This document shows positions 37,691-49,720 of a DNA stretch of 64,000 nucleotides, piece by piece (positions within the stretch are counted from its first letter, which is position 1; each line of letters starts with the position of its first letter). The translations under genes were made by a program, and so were the position numbers. Below the pieces are notes generated by a model that saw only the letters and a list, made by a program, of their open reading frames with translations, ran no database searches and had not been told where the DNA came from. The DNA is from Diospyros lotus (lineage: Eukaryota; Streptophyta; Magnoliopsida; Ericales; Ebenaceae). The stretch covers positions 25,646,493 through 25,710,492 of the forward strand of contig NC_068347.1 of assembly GCF_014633365.1 (NCBI RefSeq), in the 5' to 3' direction.

Positions 37691-40600
37691 TCATTTCTTC
37701 TTTGCCCTCCCAGCTTTTCGCTTGTCTTGTTTCAAAGCTTGTCGCTTCTCTTTTCTGAAAGAATTTGGAAGAGATCAATATGTATGTAGCTTCTAACTGG
37801 TACCAAATCCGAGGTTGTTTCTTCCAATCAAAGGGAGAATATGTTTTGTTTAAAGAGGAATGTGGGATTCCAAATGCCAAGTATTAGTTCAATAGTGACT
37901 TGACGGTTGCTAAAAGGCAATTATTTTAGTGAAGAGAGGCTCACCTTGCTTTTGGAATTCTCTTTACAGAAGGATTCTTCATTGTCTTCCTCTTTCTGGT
38001 GGAAGATGGCGACGTATGTTTCTCATTTCCAGGAAGGCCTTTGCCCTTCTCCAATTTCGCACTGTCTTCAGGAAGGGCTGCTTTCCGTGAATGTAGCTGG
38101 GCTTCCTTTCCAGTATTCTCGGTGACCGTGGAATCAATTGGCTCAGCAACTTGTTCCTCTGTTGCTGATGGCTCAGAGCCTGTTTGATTTGGCTTGGAAT
38201 TGCTCAGTTTCTTCAACTGCAAGAAACAAATACAAGTAACGAACTTTTTCAGCCAAGGCAACCATTTCTTCTACTGGATTGTAGAGAACCAGAAAATATC
38301 TCCAAGTCCAACCAGCAGCATACCATAACAAATTCCAATTATTTTTAGATAAAATAATTTAATATGAACCGAAGCTGCACATATTTGGGGAATGCATTTA
38401 AGCCAGCAGACTGTCCCTTACTTCTCAATTACTGTGGAAATGCACCACAGCCTTTGGGTTTTCTCCAAATAGGCAAAATTATCAGTTATCAAATCATTGA
38501 AGTTATAAAGCAAAATTCAAGGCTCCTCCAGGGGTGTTATGCCTCCATCACTCCATAAAAAGAAAAAGTTGTCCCCCATGTATGAGACTCTCCTCTTTGC
38601 ACGGGTTTGAAGAGGATCATTTTTGTATATAGGCTTACACTTGCCACTGCTAAAGGAAGGAAACAAAGAAAAGGGTGTGGGAGCTCATTCCAAAACTAAC
38701 AAGAAGTAAATTCAATAGTAAGCAGAGGTCATGATTGGCAATCCAATCTAAACTCATGCCCTTGCCAAGCTGTAAATTGCCACATCAATATGACAGTCCA
38801 TAATCAGTTATTTCACAAGGACCAGAGGCTAGAAAGGCTTCCAAGAGTTTGCTTAATAACTCTTTCCACAAGCCACTTTAACAGAATTTTAAACTCATAG
38901 ACTCTATATGAAATGCAAAAAAAAAGAAAAAAAAAAAAAGGTCAAAGGCTTTCCACGCTGCTCAGATATTGAATTTGAATATGCATTCATAGGCATGAAA
39001 TGGAAAACATTGAACCATATGAGATAATCAACGTGCATTTAGCAAGTAAAGCATCATTATGAGAAATTCAACTACATATAAAAATATGTATAATGAACTA
39101 GTGGTCCATGCATAAAAACCATGACCAACAGGAAAAACCCATACAATATTAACAACTAGAGCAATAGAAATTACAAACTCTGGAGTGTGGAGTATCATTT
39201 CCAGGGGAAAATATATACCTTAGCCACAAAGAATCCATCCATGTTGTGAACATGGGGATAGAATCGCCTTGTCTTTTCTAAAGAGGGGTGAAATCTGCCT
39301 TCTCTAAAGCGAATAAACCTGGCAATGCATAGAAGTATCATCAAATAAAATTTTCAATTGCTAAACTTATGTTTTATTTGTTAATTTCATGCTAGAAGAT
39401 ATCAGCAATACCCAGGTCGTCCAAAGTCCAGGCCACAAGGCACAAGTTTTACATCCCTCTTTTTCAGAGCATAATCTATAACTGCTTCATTCTGCAAGAT
39501 TCAGTATATCTAGTAAATCCTCAAGCAAGAAGCCTTAGGAATCATTATTGAGTATCCAAGGGTCTCCTCATACACAGACCTCGGGAATCATTATTGAACA
39601 TGTGGAATAAACTATGTATCCCCCAGATTTTGAATTAGCATCAACCATGTCAATGGCAGCAAGAAGCAGCTCCTGCACACAAAACAGGAGAATGAAAAAA
39701 TCTCTCATCATAAAACCAGTGAAACAGATAAGCAAATAGTAAATGTTTGCTAAAAGAAAAAATAGGAGATAAAAGCACAGAACGTTGCACTATATCCAGG
39801 AAGATACAAATTTTAGTGATGAGCTCCACTGGAAAGAGGAAGAGGCTCAAGTGCCATCCAGCTAAATTCTTGTGTTTTAAGCAATAACAGGAGTTATGGG
39901 CCCTTAATCAATTTGTAAAAATTATTGTACCTACAGATAGGAGGAACATCAGTAGTGTAATATTAGTTCTCTCAATGAAGCCAGGACTTTCAAAGTATTT
40001 CCCTGTCAAAGTATGCTAAAATCTTCTTCATTATGAAGGTTTTTTTTTTCCCCAAAAGTTGAACAAGCTTAGTGATTCTACCTGTTTCAGGCAGAAATGT
40101 TTATGCTTAGAAGCACAAACATAAACGCATGACATGGTTATGATGCCACAAACATCAATACTTGGGCATGGCACAACAACAACAACAATATATCAAGTTT
40201 TTATCCCATTATGTGGGTTCAGCCAGATGAATTTTAGATTCCCATTTATTTCTATCCAATGCCTTTTCTTTAGTAAGGGCCCATATACTGAATACCAAAC
40301 CCAAGTGTCTCCCACCAAGTTGTTTTTGGTCTCCTCTACCTCTTTTGCTAACTAGTTGTTCCATGCCATCAAGTTGCCTCACATGAGCCTCTATTGGCCT
40401 TCTTCACACATAACCAAATCATCTTAATCATGTCTCTTATATTTGATCTTCAATATGAGCCACTCCAATCTTATTAAGAATAATCTCATTTCTAATTTTA
40501 TCTTCCCTTGTATGGTTGTACATCCATCTTAGGATATGGCAGGTACATAGCATATAGCATACATGTAGCCAATAACTTTTCACATCTTACATTCATTCAC

Positions 40601-43600
40601 ACAATATCAAAAAGTAAAAATTAGCTTTCACATTCTACATATTGGAAAAGAAGTGTGAAAAAAACAAAGTTAATATTTATCTTAAGAGGGCTTCAAGAAC
40701 AAACAAACAAACATATCAAGCCTTAATCCCAATAGGTCGGACAGATATATAGATTTTAACTTGCTAATTATCTCCATCTACGAATGTTACAATTGTGACC
40801 CAGAATTCAAATTTAATTGAGATTAAGACTCCTAATTCGACTATGATTATAACTTCAAATTTGACTACAATTAGAACGTTAAATTTGATTTTGATTAGGA
40901 TTTATCTCATATGGAGAAATACCCTCTTAGCTCATCTTTTAATCAAGATACAATTTCATGTGCACATCTACATGTGTTTAGGTCTATAAATAGGTGTCCA
41001 ATGCCCTGAAATTAGTGTAGCTACATTACTCTTATTGTACCAATATCATCATAGTGATATTTTGTTCTTTCTGCCAGTTGTTTTCTTTTATTTGGATTTT
41101 TCACATTAAATTCTATATTCGTTTTGTGTGTTTGATGGTTTGATTGTGGTTTGTTTTCGATCCAAAATCATAACAAACTGGTATCAGAGTCGTTAGATCA
41201 AACCATCAACTATTGGCGAATCTCAACCATTGGATCTGCACTTTTTCATCATCTTCCACAACTAAGGTTTTGTTGCCTAGCCACCATCGTTGTCTCTACC
41301 ACCTCCACCTCTGTTGTCGTCTCCTGGCTTGCCACTGTCGGCCTTATTCTTTGTCGCCGCCAACCACCATCGATCTCCTTCCTTTCAACGTCAATTTTCG
41401 CTTTTGGAGCAACCATTGCAAACCGTCTCTTAGCCTTTCCCTATCATCAATCTCCACCATTACAACCACCGTAGATTGACACCACAGTTGACCTGCCAAG
41501 GTCTAACTCGCTTTAGATTTGGTTAGTCCAGATCTGATCCATTAAACCAGATTCGACCTACCATATCTGTCCAACCTATATTTGCCCCGATTTACTATCC
41601 AAATCCGATATCCTAGTCTAATAAAGTTTTATTTATCAATCATTTGAAATTATTTGGGGTTATTTGATCTTCGTAATGGCTACCTTGAAATATGATACTC
41701 TATTGTTGGGCCGAAATATTAGATTCTTGCTATGGCAAGTTATTATGCGTGCAATTTTGGCACAAATAGTTTTAGATGAAGGTGGAGTCATTAAAGTGGA
41801 TTCACATTGGTGAATGTGGAGTCATTAATGTCAATAAAGATATGTTGAGGCTGATCTTGTTATCTATACTTTGAGTGTAGCTGAAGAGTGAAGATATCCA
41901 CTGCAATAAACATTGTGTGGATTTAGTTAGTATTCCCCGTGATGCGGTTTTGATTGGCATTCGTTAAAGAGATTAATTCTCTGTGATTTTGCTAGAAAAA
42001 AGAATTATGAATAATTTCATATTTAAATTTCGTGTCAAGGTTGAGCTTGTTATAATTGTGATCCAGAATTCAAATTTGACCGTGATTGTGATTTCAAATT
42101 TGACTATGATTAGGACATCAAATTTGATTTTGATTGGGATTTATCTCATCTAGAGAACTATCCCCATGGCTCATCTTTTGATCCGAATATAATTCCTTGT
42201 GTACATCTACAAATGAGTTTAGATCTATAAATAAGTGCTCAATGCCTTGGACTTAACGCAACTATATCACTATTATTGTACCAATATCATCATAGTGATA
42301 TTTTATTCTTTCTACCTGTGATTTCCAATTTGGGTTTTCCATGTTAAATTTTGCATTCGTTTGTGTGTTTGATGGTATGATTATGGTTGGTTTTCGATCC
42401 AAAATCATAACGATGGCCATATCTTATGCAAAGCCATAATATCATATATCATCCATAAGAGTTTCCCACCATGTTTTTTGGTCTTCCTCTACCTCTTTTA
42501 CTAAAAACACCTCCCATTTCATCAACTCCCTTCACAAAGGCATCTATTGGTTTTCTTCTCACATAACTAAATTATCTTAATCATGTCTCACACATCTTAT
42601 CTTTAGTAGAAGTTAAACTAACCTTATGATATGACATATAATCATATACCAATTCTAACATTTATTTTATGGCCACATTCACTATAACATCATCATCGTC
42701 ACACCTATAATTTGCACATGTTGCTCCTTAATTCCCCAACGATTTGTACCATACAACATAGCTAGTTTAATAGTCACCCCATAGATTAGCTTTAATGGAA
42801 TTTTACTATTGCACAAAACAACAAATGCACTTCTCCATTTTAACCATCTTGTATTAATTCTATAGGTAACATCCTCAATGATCTTCTCATCATTTTGGAT
42901 AATTGATCCAAAATATTTGAACTAATATTTCTTTAAATGCTATGACTTGCTCTTTAAGCCTCACCATGACAGCATTTACATTTCTATTTTTACTAAATAT
43001 ACATTCTATATATTTGATCTTGAATCATCCCAACTTGAAGCCTTTAAATTCTAAGGTGCCCATCTATATATGAATCTTAGTATTTGTGCCTTCTTCTATC
43101 TAATCCATCAACACAACGTGGCATACAAATAGCATATGCCAAGGCGCTTCTCTTGTATGTGATTAGTGAGATTATCCATCACTAGAGCAAAGAGAAAAGG
43201 GCTTATTGCGGATTTTTGATATAATCTAATTGTAATGGAAAAGGCTCAATATCTTTGTTAGGTTTTGCATTGAGTAAACTATCTAGAAGGTTAGAAGAAA
43301 TTAGGAAATCCTTCGGGTGATTGAACCAGCAAAGTAAACTAAGTTAGGGAGAGGCTAGCTTGTGTGTTTATTATGAGGGGTATTTTAGTCTTTATGTAGC
43401 CTAATATTAAACCTTGTAATTTCCACCCAAATTGTCTATAAAAGGAAGGCAGGGGGCAATCATTTAGATGATCATTAATTTTATTTTCTGTATATGAGAG
43501 AATTGTTGTGAGAGGAAAGGCTTGTGTCCAAGAAAATACTTTGTAATCTCGGTAAAAGCAGTGTACTCGTGTGATAGAGAGTGGAGGGGTATTTCTTGTA

Positions 43601-46600
43601 CTGATTCATACATTGGTTTCTAGTGGAATTGCTCTCGGACCGAGACTGGATGTAGGGCTGTTTCCGCAGCCTGAACCAGGATAAATTGCGCTTGTCTCTT
43701 GTTGTGGTTTGGTTGTTTCTTTCCCTTATTCTTTTACTAATTTAATTCTGTTTTCAATTCAGTTTTTCATTTCTATTGTTGTGATTGATTTTGAGTGAGA
43801 GAGTGTGTGAGATTGGCATTGAATTGAGAGGATCCTAGCGCTCCTAATCCTAACAATCCCCTCCAAAAAATTCTAACACATGTTTTTGCTCCTTGACGCA
43901 TATCTTTAATAATCTGTACACAAGTAATTTGGATTGTTTTCTTCTATAAAACCCTTTATAAGACTTCTTCTGAAACCCTCCTTCAACCTTGTTTGGCCCA
44001 ATGGTGAGGTGAGGTTTGGTTTGATCATGCAAAAGTTTTTGGTAAAATACAAAAGTTGAGTTGAATTAGAATGTTAACTAAAAAGGACATAAAAATTATA
44101 ATTGTATACTAAATATGTATAAACTAACTTATATATATAAACTAATTATATATAAATTAATCTTTGAATAATTTGATCAAATTGAGTTGAGTTAAAATGT
44201 TAAGTGACTAAAAAGATTAGTTACTTAAAAAATATTACAAAAAAAATATTTTTTAATAAAGTACGGAAAATAAATTACGAAAAATATTTTTGATAAATTA
44301 TGATCAAATTGAGTTGGGAATTTTACAAAAAATATAGTTATGGAAATACATTATTTAAAAATGTGTTTTAATAAATTTGTGTATAATTTATAATTATAGA
44401 ATATGTAATTAATATGAAAATATATTTATTTTAACAAAAAGAAAGAAATTTGGTTAGGGTTTTTATTGGGACAAAGAGGGAATTAAAATGTGTATTAGTT
44501 CTCTTAAAAGGGTCAAATGGATATATTTAAGGAAAATTTCATAACTGACCCCAACCTCACCATTTTGGTGAGGTTGAGTTCAGTCATATCAACTCAACCC
44601 AAACGAGCTTGAGTTGAGAAATTTGGAGTGTTACCAAACGCTCAATTTTGGAATTGAGGCTTAAATTCAACTCCCGCCTCATTGCCAAACACTCCTTTCA
44701 TCTAGCAAGTTTTTGTAGTTCAGTTATCATTACAAAAAGGATTTAATTAGCTAACAAGGGCATTTGCAAATTCCAAAAGGTCACCTCATAGACAGCTATA
44801 TGGATTTTCATACTCCAAGCAAATTGAGGCTTGCAAGCTGAGATGTGGACAACTCAGTTATTAGTAGGAATTCCAAAAGGTCACCTCATAGACAGCTATA
44901 TGGATTTTCATGCTCCAAGCAAATTGAGGCTTGCAAGCTGAGATGTGGACAACTCAGTTATTAGAGTAGGAATTCAGGAAAAGATTCAAAGAGTTTACAT
45001 AGATCCCCCAAACACCTTAAAAGGTTTAAAATGCATGACAAAACAAGAGTGAGAAGTCAGCACAACATTATTTCAAGCTATCTGGATCAATCAAAGAAGA
45101 TTAACTCCATCCTTCATTATCCATAAGAAGTTGCGACAATGAATTGAAACTATTCATCAATAAACAAAATATATATTATATTGATGGGTATCACATATAT
45201 ATATATACCTTCTGTAAATGACAGCATTTCTGTATATCATCCAAGGTCTTAGAGGTCTTGACGGACTCATCTTTAGAAATAACCTGCAAAACAAGTGAAA
45301 CTTGAAATTTATTTTAAGACAAAATGACAAGGATGGATAGAGTATAAATGGGTAAAGAGACTGGCTTCTTACCCCTGTACCGCTGCAAGGGGCATCTAGC
45401 AATACCCTATCAGCTGTATTCTGACCCAAAACTTTGGGCAGCTGGACTTAGAAGACAAACCAAAGAATATAAAAGCATTAGACCATATTTATTGGGATCA
45501 AAGAGAACCTCAAGCAATTGCCATGGAATAAAATGGACTTTCTTCTGAGAGTATGCAGAGTGTCAGGGTGGAAAAGGGAGATAAGAAGCATCCTTATGAG
45601 AATATTTAAAATATATATATATATATATATCACTTGGTACTGATGCATGAACAATGAAATTTAATGCAAATTATTAAATGAAGATCTGAAGCCAGGTCTG
45701 CCTTTTACCACCTCAATCAAGACAGTTTTTCAAACAAAAGAAACCAAGTTTGGGAACAACAATTATCACTCATGAACACAAATTTTGATAGACCCACAGA
45801 AAAAGTGGCATTTATATTGTTCTAGATAAGAACTAAGAAGGAAACAAAACAAGATGCATCCCTATCTCCCCTTGTGGAGAAAATGACTTTACACTCAAAC
45901 TAAATAAGAATTAAGAGTTAAAAGTAAGATGCTTACCTCTCTCCCATCATAACTGCTAACAATGGTGTTTGTAACCCCCATACGATGTAAATTAGCAGTG
46001 AGCGACTTGAGTCTCGACTCCTTCATCTCATTTGCATAAATTATACCTAGGAATCATTGGATTAGAAAATAAACAGGAAAGGGTCACTGATATTTGTACG
46101 GATGAGAGAGAGACAAAGAGAGAGAGAGAGAGCACAAAAGATAGTGATGCACGAACAGTTTAACATCAGAACACAGGAAGCTTCACTTTTAAAACAAAAT
46201 TAAGGTCTTGTAATGAAAAAGGAAGTGAAAAAATATGCCACCTGGTTAAAAAATTCCTCCTGTTGGCTCAATTAGCAATTCCACGCATAAAGAGTAGGTC
46301 ACTGTATATTTTTGATGGCTTGATATGAATTGTTGGACCCCTCTCTTCATAACTTAAGGCTATGTTTGGATTGAGAGGATGAAGGGGAACTGGGGAAGGA
46401 AGGGTTTGAAGAGAGAAGGGAAAAGAATTCCCTTGTTTGGAAGATATTTTAGAAGAAGAGGGAAAGGGAATTGGAGGGGACCCAATCCCCCTCCTCCCTC
46501 CTGCTTTATCTAAAATCTCGTCGTCCCCCACCCCCCCCCCAAAAAAAAATAAATAAATAAATAAATAAATAAAAACAAATCAGAGGGTAGGGGAGGGGAT

Positions 46601-49600
46601 GTGAGTCTTTTTTAATTAAAAATTTGTTCTTTTACTTTCTTGCTCTCTATGCTATGCTTTGAAATATAAAATATAAGGGATACATTGAAATTTTAATATT
46701 ATAACCCTTCCCCCTTACCTTTCATTTTTACTTAAACTCCCAAACAAAGGAAGAGAACCTTTTCTTCATTAAACAACCAAACAAAAGGTAACTCCCCCTC
46801 CTTTCCTCTCCTTTCTTTTACAAATCCTTCCTTCCCCTTGCCTCCAGAACTCCCAAACATAGCCTAAGCTTTTGGGGCTAGAGGGTGTCTTAACATGGTA
46901 TCAGGGTTATGATTCCAGGAGTTAACAGTACAAATATTATTGTGTATATTTTTCCACATTATTGTGCTTATTGTGAAATCTTTTGTAGGGTATGTTATTC
47001 CAACTTGATTTAGTTTGCCCATGTCCAACCACAAAATTGCATTTGGGAGAGTGTTCGAGAGCTTAATATTCATTTTTGGCTCCCTTTCTAATAGTTTAAG
47101 GGCTCAAGATTCTGACTTAGCGGTATCATAACAAAGATAACTACTTTGCTCCATGCATCTTTGCCCACCTCAATAATTAAACAAATTAAGACAAACTAAT
47201 GCACAATGCAGAGATTAAACTCAATCCAGCAAACTATAACAAGAATATTAAGTAAATCAGGGATTTAACCCTTCCCCCTCCCGCAGGAAGGAAACAAAAT
47301 AAATGGACAAAAAAGATAAAGGAAGACCACACCAATGAAAAGGTGCAATTTAAATAACTGAGTCAGTCTGTTTAAATATACCACTGTTTTTCATAAGAGA
47401 AGCAATGTAGGTTGTTTTACCACCAGGAGCAGCCCTGCAATGAAGTACAAGTAGTGATTAACAGATAAAGGAAACAGAAAGAAGTAAACACATGACATGA
47501 TAGACATAGATAGCATATACAGTTAAACTACACCTATATGACTGCATGAATGCCAAAGAGTGTGTCTCAGATGGAAATTGTGAATGCACCCCAATCAAAA
47601 TAATCCATTTCAACACAATGAAACTTCCATTACATCAAACTGAATACAAACAAGTGTTGAGGAAAAATGTTATAGTCAGTAAACAGAACTTGCTTATAGG
47701 GTTTAACCACAGGTTATAACAAAGTTATATTATGCAACAAATTTGACATAGCAAAATGTGTAGAATGAATTGAAAGCCAGCTACAAGTTTTCAAAGCTAA
47801 AGTAAGCAGGACACTTTTATAAGTTACCAATCAATATATTAAAATAAAAGAAGAAGAACTAGAGCAAGACAAAGGTAATAAAAATAAAGGAAAGATTAAA
47901 AAAATGCATTTTTTAACTGGAAAGAAATATGTATAATAAAACAAATGAACAGAAAGCCTTAGCCATGAAATCTGCTCAAGTGAAAAAAATAAACTAAATT
48001 TAGGATCATGCAAAAAGTTTTAAGTACAATCTAGACATTGCTCTTTAAAAGGATACAGTTACTTACGCCATATCAACAATCCTTTCCTTCTCTTGGGGAG
48101 CAAGGGCCATCACAGGCAAAAATGAGCTCGCACCTTGCAACTGTGAGCAAATTTACTATGAGCAGTAGCATATCAATAAATAAGAAGCATTGACTAATTC
48201 ACTGAAGTTAGGGGTGGTATTGTAAGGTGGGTTGGTGGAAGAAGAACAGCAGTACCAACTTAACAACTCAAAATACCATGTAATAACCAGCCATATATTC
48301 AGGAGTGGCACCAATAGGAACTTGTGAGTCATATACAACCAGTCCAACCTGCAATTTTGGGAGACAGTGAACCGAATAAATTACATAAATGTCAAGGAAG
48401 ACAAAAAGTCTGACATAAACCAGGCCTTACTTTTGACCACTTGCTTAAGGGGTCTAAGTTTACGCCTCTGTTCAATAAAACGCCAGCCAAATCCCGTCGG
48501 CGTGTCTGAAATTTTAGCCAGACAAATTAATTAATTCAGTATGCAACCTGGTCAACAATAAAACATAAAACAAATACATGTCCAAACTCAGGAAAATGTT
48601 AGTTTCACCTTCAGTGTATTGGTTCTGAGACATATTGGTCGAGGCTTCTCAAAAGCTTCAATAAGTTCCATAAGTTCATTAACTGCAAACATCTGCAGAA
48701 ACAAATTCGCACAACAGAAATCCTCATAAACCATAAAATTAACTGATAATTTACTCAGATTTCTGATTACCTCCACCAAAACTCCAATCAGGAATTCATT
48801 GTAACCATAATAGGTGCCTAAATCCCTCGTGAGCTGTTCCACATAATCCTTCCGCGATGCTCCCTCTTGTCTCAAAGCCTTAAAATTTGAAAGTACTTGA
48901 ACAGCTGCAATGCAAATAATTTTTTTTTTTTTTTTTTTTAGGTAAGGCAGAATGTAATACACACACATACAAGAAGCAAGTAATTTTGATAAAAAAAATG
49001 AATGAAGTCTTAAATAGACATATGACTCACTCTCTTTTATTCTCCTTTGAAGACTTTGAAGAACTGGAGGGCGGTCTGCCTCTTCTTCAAGCTCCTATGA
49101 AATTTGCATAAAGAACCCACCATTAAGCATGACCAGGAATCTCGTGCGATAATAAATAGGAAATTCAATAAAAACAATAGCAGAACAATAAGTGTTTAAA
49201 TTATAAGACCTCCTTGGATGGTAATCGGAATTCATCAGCTTCTTCTTTAATGTTTAGTTGCAATTCAGCCTCTGCTTCCTCTTCTTCTCTTGCCTTCTCT
49301 TCTTCAATAGCTCGTGACTTCTGCTCAATGTCAGACTCATCAGAATCAGAATCCATATCCGAGCCTTTATCTGCAACAAATACAAATAATCAAAACATGA
49401 AATCAATAAACATTAACAAAAAAGTATCTGAAATTGTCTCACCAAGAAACATCAGTACCTTCATCATCATTTCCTTGGAGAAAATCATCTGCTAACGGAT
49501 CATCCCCATCAGAAGACACCTCAGAACCTGAATCAATTCTTTCCTCTTCTTCATCAAATGGGCCATGCTCTGTTACTTCTTCATCTCCAGTCTCAGAATC

Positions 49601-49720
49601 ACTAGAAAGATTATCTTTTTCTGTATGTCCAGTAGAGAAAGACTCATTCCTTTGCTTCTTCCTAGGATGAAGTTTTTGTGACTTTGATCCCTTTTTCTTA
49701 CTAAAAGCTGTAGCAGCCAT
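37691..49720 (-). CDS. NOP2: NOP2/OLI2-type 25S rRNA (cytosine-C5) methyltransferase
   Basis: Seventeen exons on the minus strand: 49720-49459, 49370-49210, 49094-49031, 48904-48771, 48692-48609, 48505-48431, 48348-48277, 48140-48067, 47434-47382, 46046-45937, 45441-45373, 45283-45209, 39672-39580, 39491-39412, 39318-39219, 38216-37945, 37754-37691. They total 1842 nt, phases close, and the product is 613 aa. It starts with a Lys-rich stretch and an acidic D/E-rich region (about 45-140), as in nucleolar proteins. The methyltransferase core shows the S-adenosylmethionine loop AAPGGKT (about 309-316), DAPCSGTG with Cys382 and YSTCSI with Cys436, the two-cysteine signature of RNA m5C enzymes. 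The C-terminus ends in a basic tail (AGRAKKK). NOP2 proteins modify 25S rRNA and support 60S subunit assembly in the nucleolus. No coding lesion is visible. Confidence 0.95.
40172..40560 (-). mobile_element. RTE LINE 3' end with (TTG)n tail
   Basis: Read on the minus strand, the text [16 protein letters not shown] leads through [16 protein letters not shown] and SKRGRG to a DRNKW...IHLAEPT terminus and a (TTG)n tail (ACAACAACAACAAC at 40173-40187 on plus). This is the characteristic C-terminal block and tail of plant RTE LINEs. It is 5'-truncated and contains stops. Confidence 0.75.
40697..43215 (-). mobile_element. Second RTE LINE fragment, split by an LTR element
   Basis: The minus-strand reading from 43215 to 42413 follows RTE reverse transcriptase in order: [17 protein letters not shown], a ...[11 protein letters not shown] block, [16 protein letters not shown] and [14 protein letters not shown] then KRGRGRPKN. 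After the interruption at 42412-40785 the last ~90 bases (40784-40697) give the LINE 3' terminus with a (TTTG)n tail (AAACAAACAAAC on plus). It is strongly degraded. Confidence 0.7.
40785..42412 (+). mobile_element. Internally deleted LTR element, 1.63 kb, copia gag remnant
   Basis: The 5' LTR is 40785-41175 (TGTTA...TAACA, 391 bp), followed two bases later by the primer-binding site CTGGTATCAGAG (initiator tRNA-Met). The 3' LTR is 42049-42412 and ends TAACG. The two LTRs align throughout but differ at many sites. The 873-bp interior keeps a copia gag-like start at 41676 with the motif [12 protein letters not shown] and no protease, integrase or reverse transcriptase, so it depends on other elements. 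No clean target duplication is seen (ACGAA on the left against ACGAT overlapping the right LTR end). Confidence 0.75.
43256..43855 (+). mobile_element. Solo LTR, 600 bp
   Basis: The ends are perfect 7-bp inverted repeats, TGTTAGG and CCTAACA. TATAAAAGG near 43437 is a likely LTR promoter, followed by a transcribed-leader-like region. No primer-binding site or internal region follows, so this is a recombined or truncated single LTR. The flanks ATCTT and ATCCC match at three of five bases, a weak duplication. The orientation is inferred from the TATA box. Confidence 0.6.
44771..44968. repeat. Near-identical 100-bp tandem duplication
   Basis: The unit begins TTCCAAAAGGTCACCTCATA and ends near CTCAGTTATTAG. 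The second copy starts at 44871, exactly 100 bases on, and differs by about one base (TACTCC against TGCTCC) plus a small difference at its end, so it is recent. It lies in NOP2 intron 12. Confidence 0.9.
46358..46864. mobile_element. Tourist-like (PIF/Harbinger) MITE, 507 bp
   Basis: The termini GGCTATGTTTGG and CCAAACATAGCC are perfect 12-bp inverted repeats, extended inward by imperfect GGGAAGGAAGGG / CCTTCCTTCCCC-type pairing. TAA flanks both sides (46355-46357 and 46865-46867), the 3-bp duplication of PIF/Harbinger elements. A C-homopolymer running into (AAAT)n interrupts the middle. It sits in NOP2 intron 9. Confidence 0.85.

Larger units (their letters stand above)
39673..45208 (-). 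other. NOP2 intron 12, 5.5 kb, with LINE and LTR insertions
   Basis: It lies between the exon ending CCHLQK|GTATAT (45209) and the exon starting GTGCAG|GAGCTG (39672). The part 39673-40160 is plain intron. The part 40172-43215 is RTE LINE and LTR material, 43256-43855 a solo LTR, and 44771-44968 a tandem duplication. The stretch 43860-44770 is AT-rich with nothing recognisable. Confidence 0.85.

Noticed and set aside
41151..41479. Pro/Ser/Thr-rich open frames of ~90-107 codons
   Set aside because: They overlap the LTR end and primer-binding site of a small LTR element in two frames and show no domain; they are interior non-coding sequence.
40780..42417. 5-bp target duplication ACGAA/ACGAT for the small LTR element
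   Set aside because: It would require the 3' LTR to end before its expected TAACA terminus; the match is 4 of 5 and overlaps the LTR, so I do not claim it.
49214..49670. Ser-rich plus-strand open frames
   Set aside because: They are antisense readings of the acidic D/E-rich N-terminus of NOP2.
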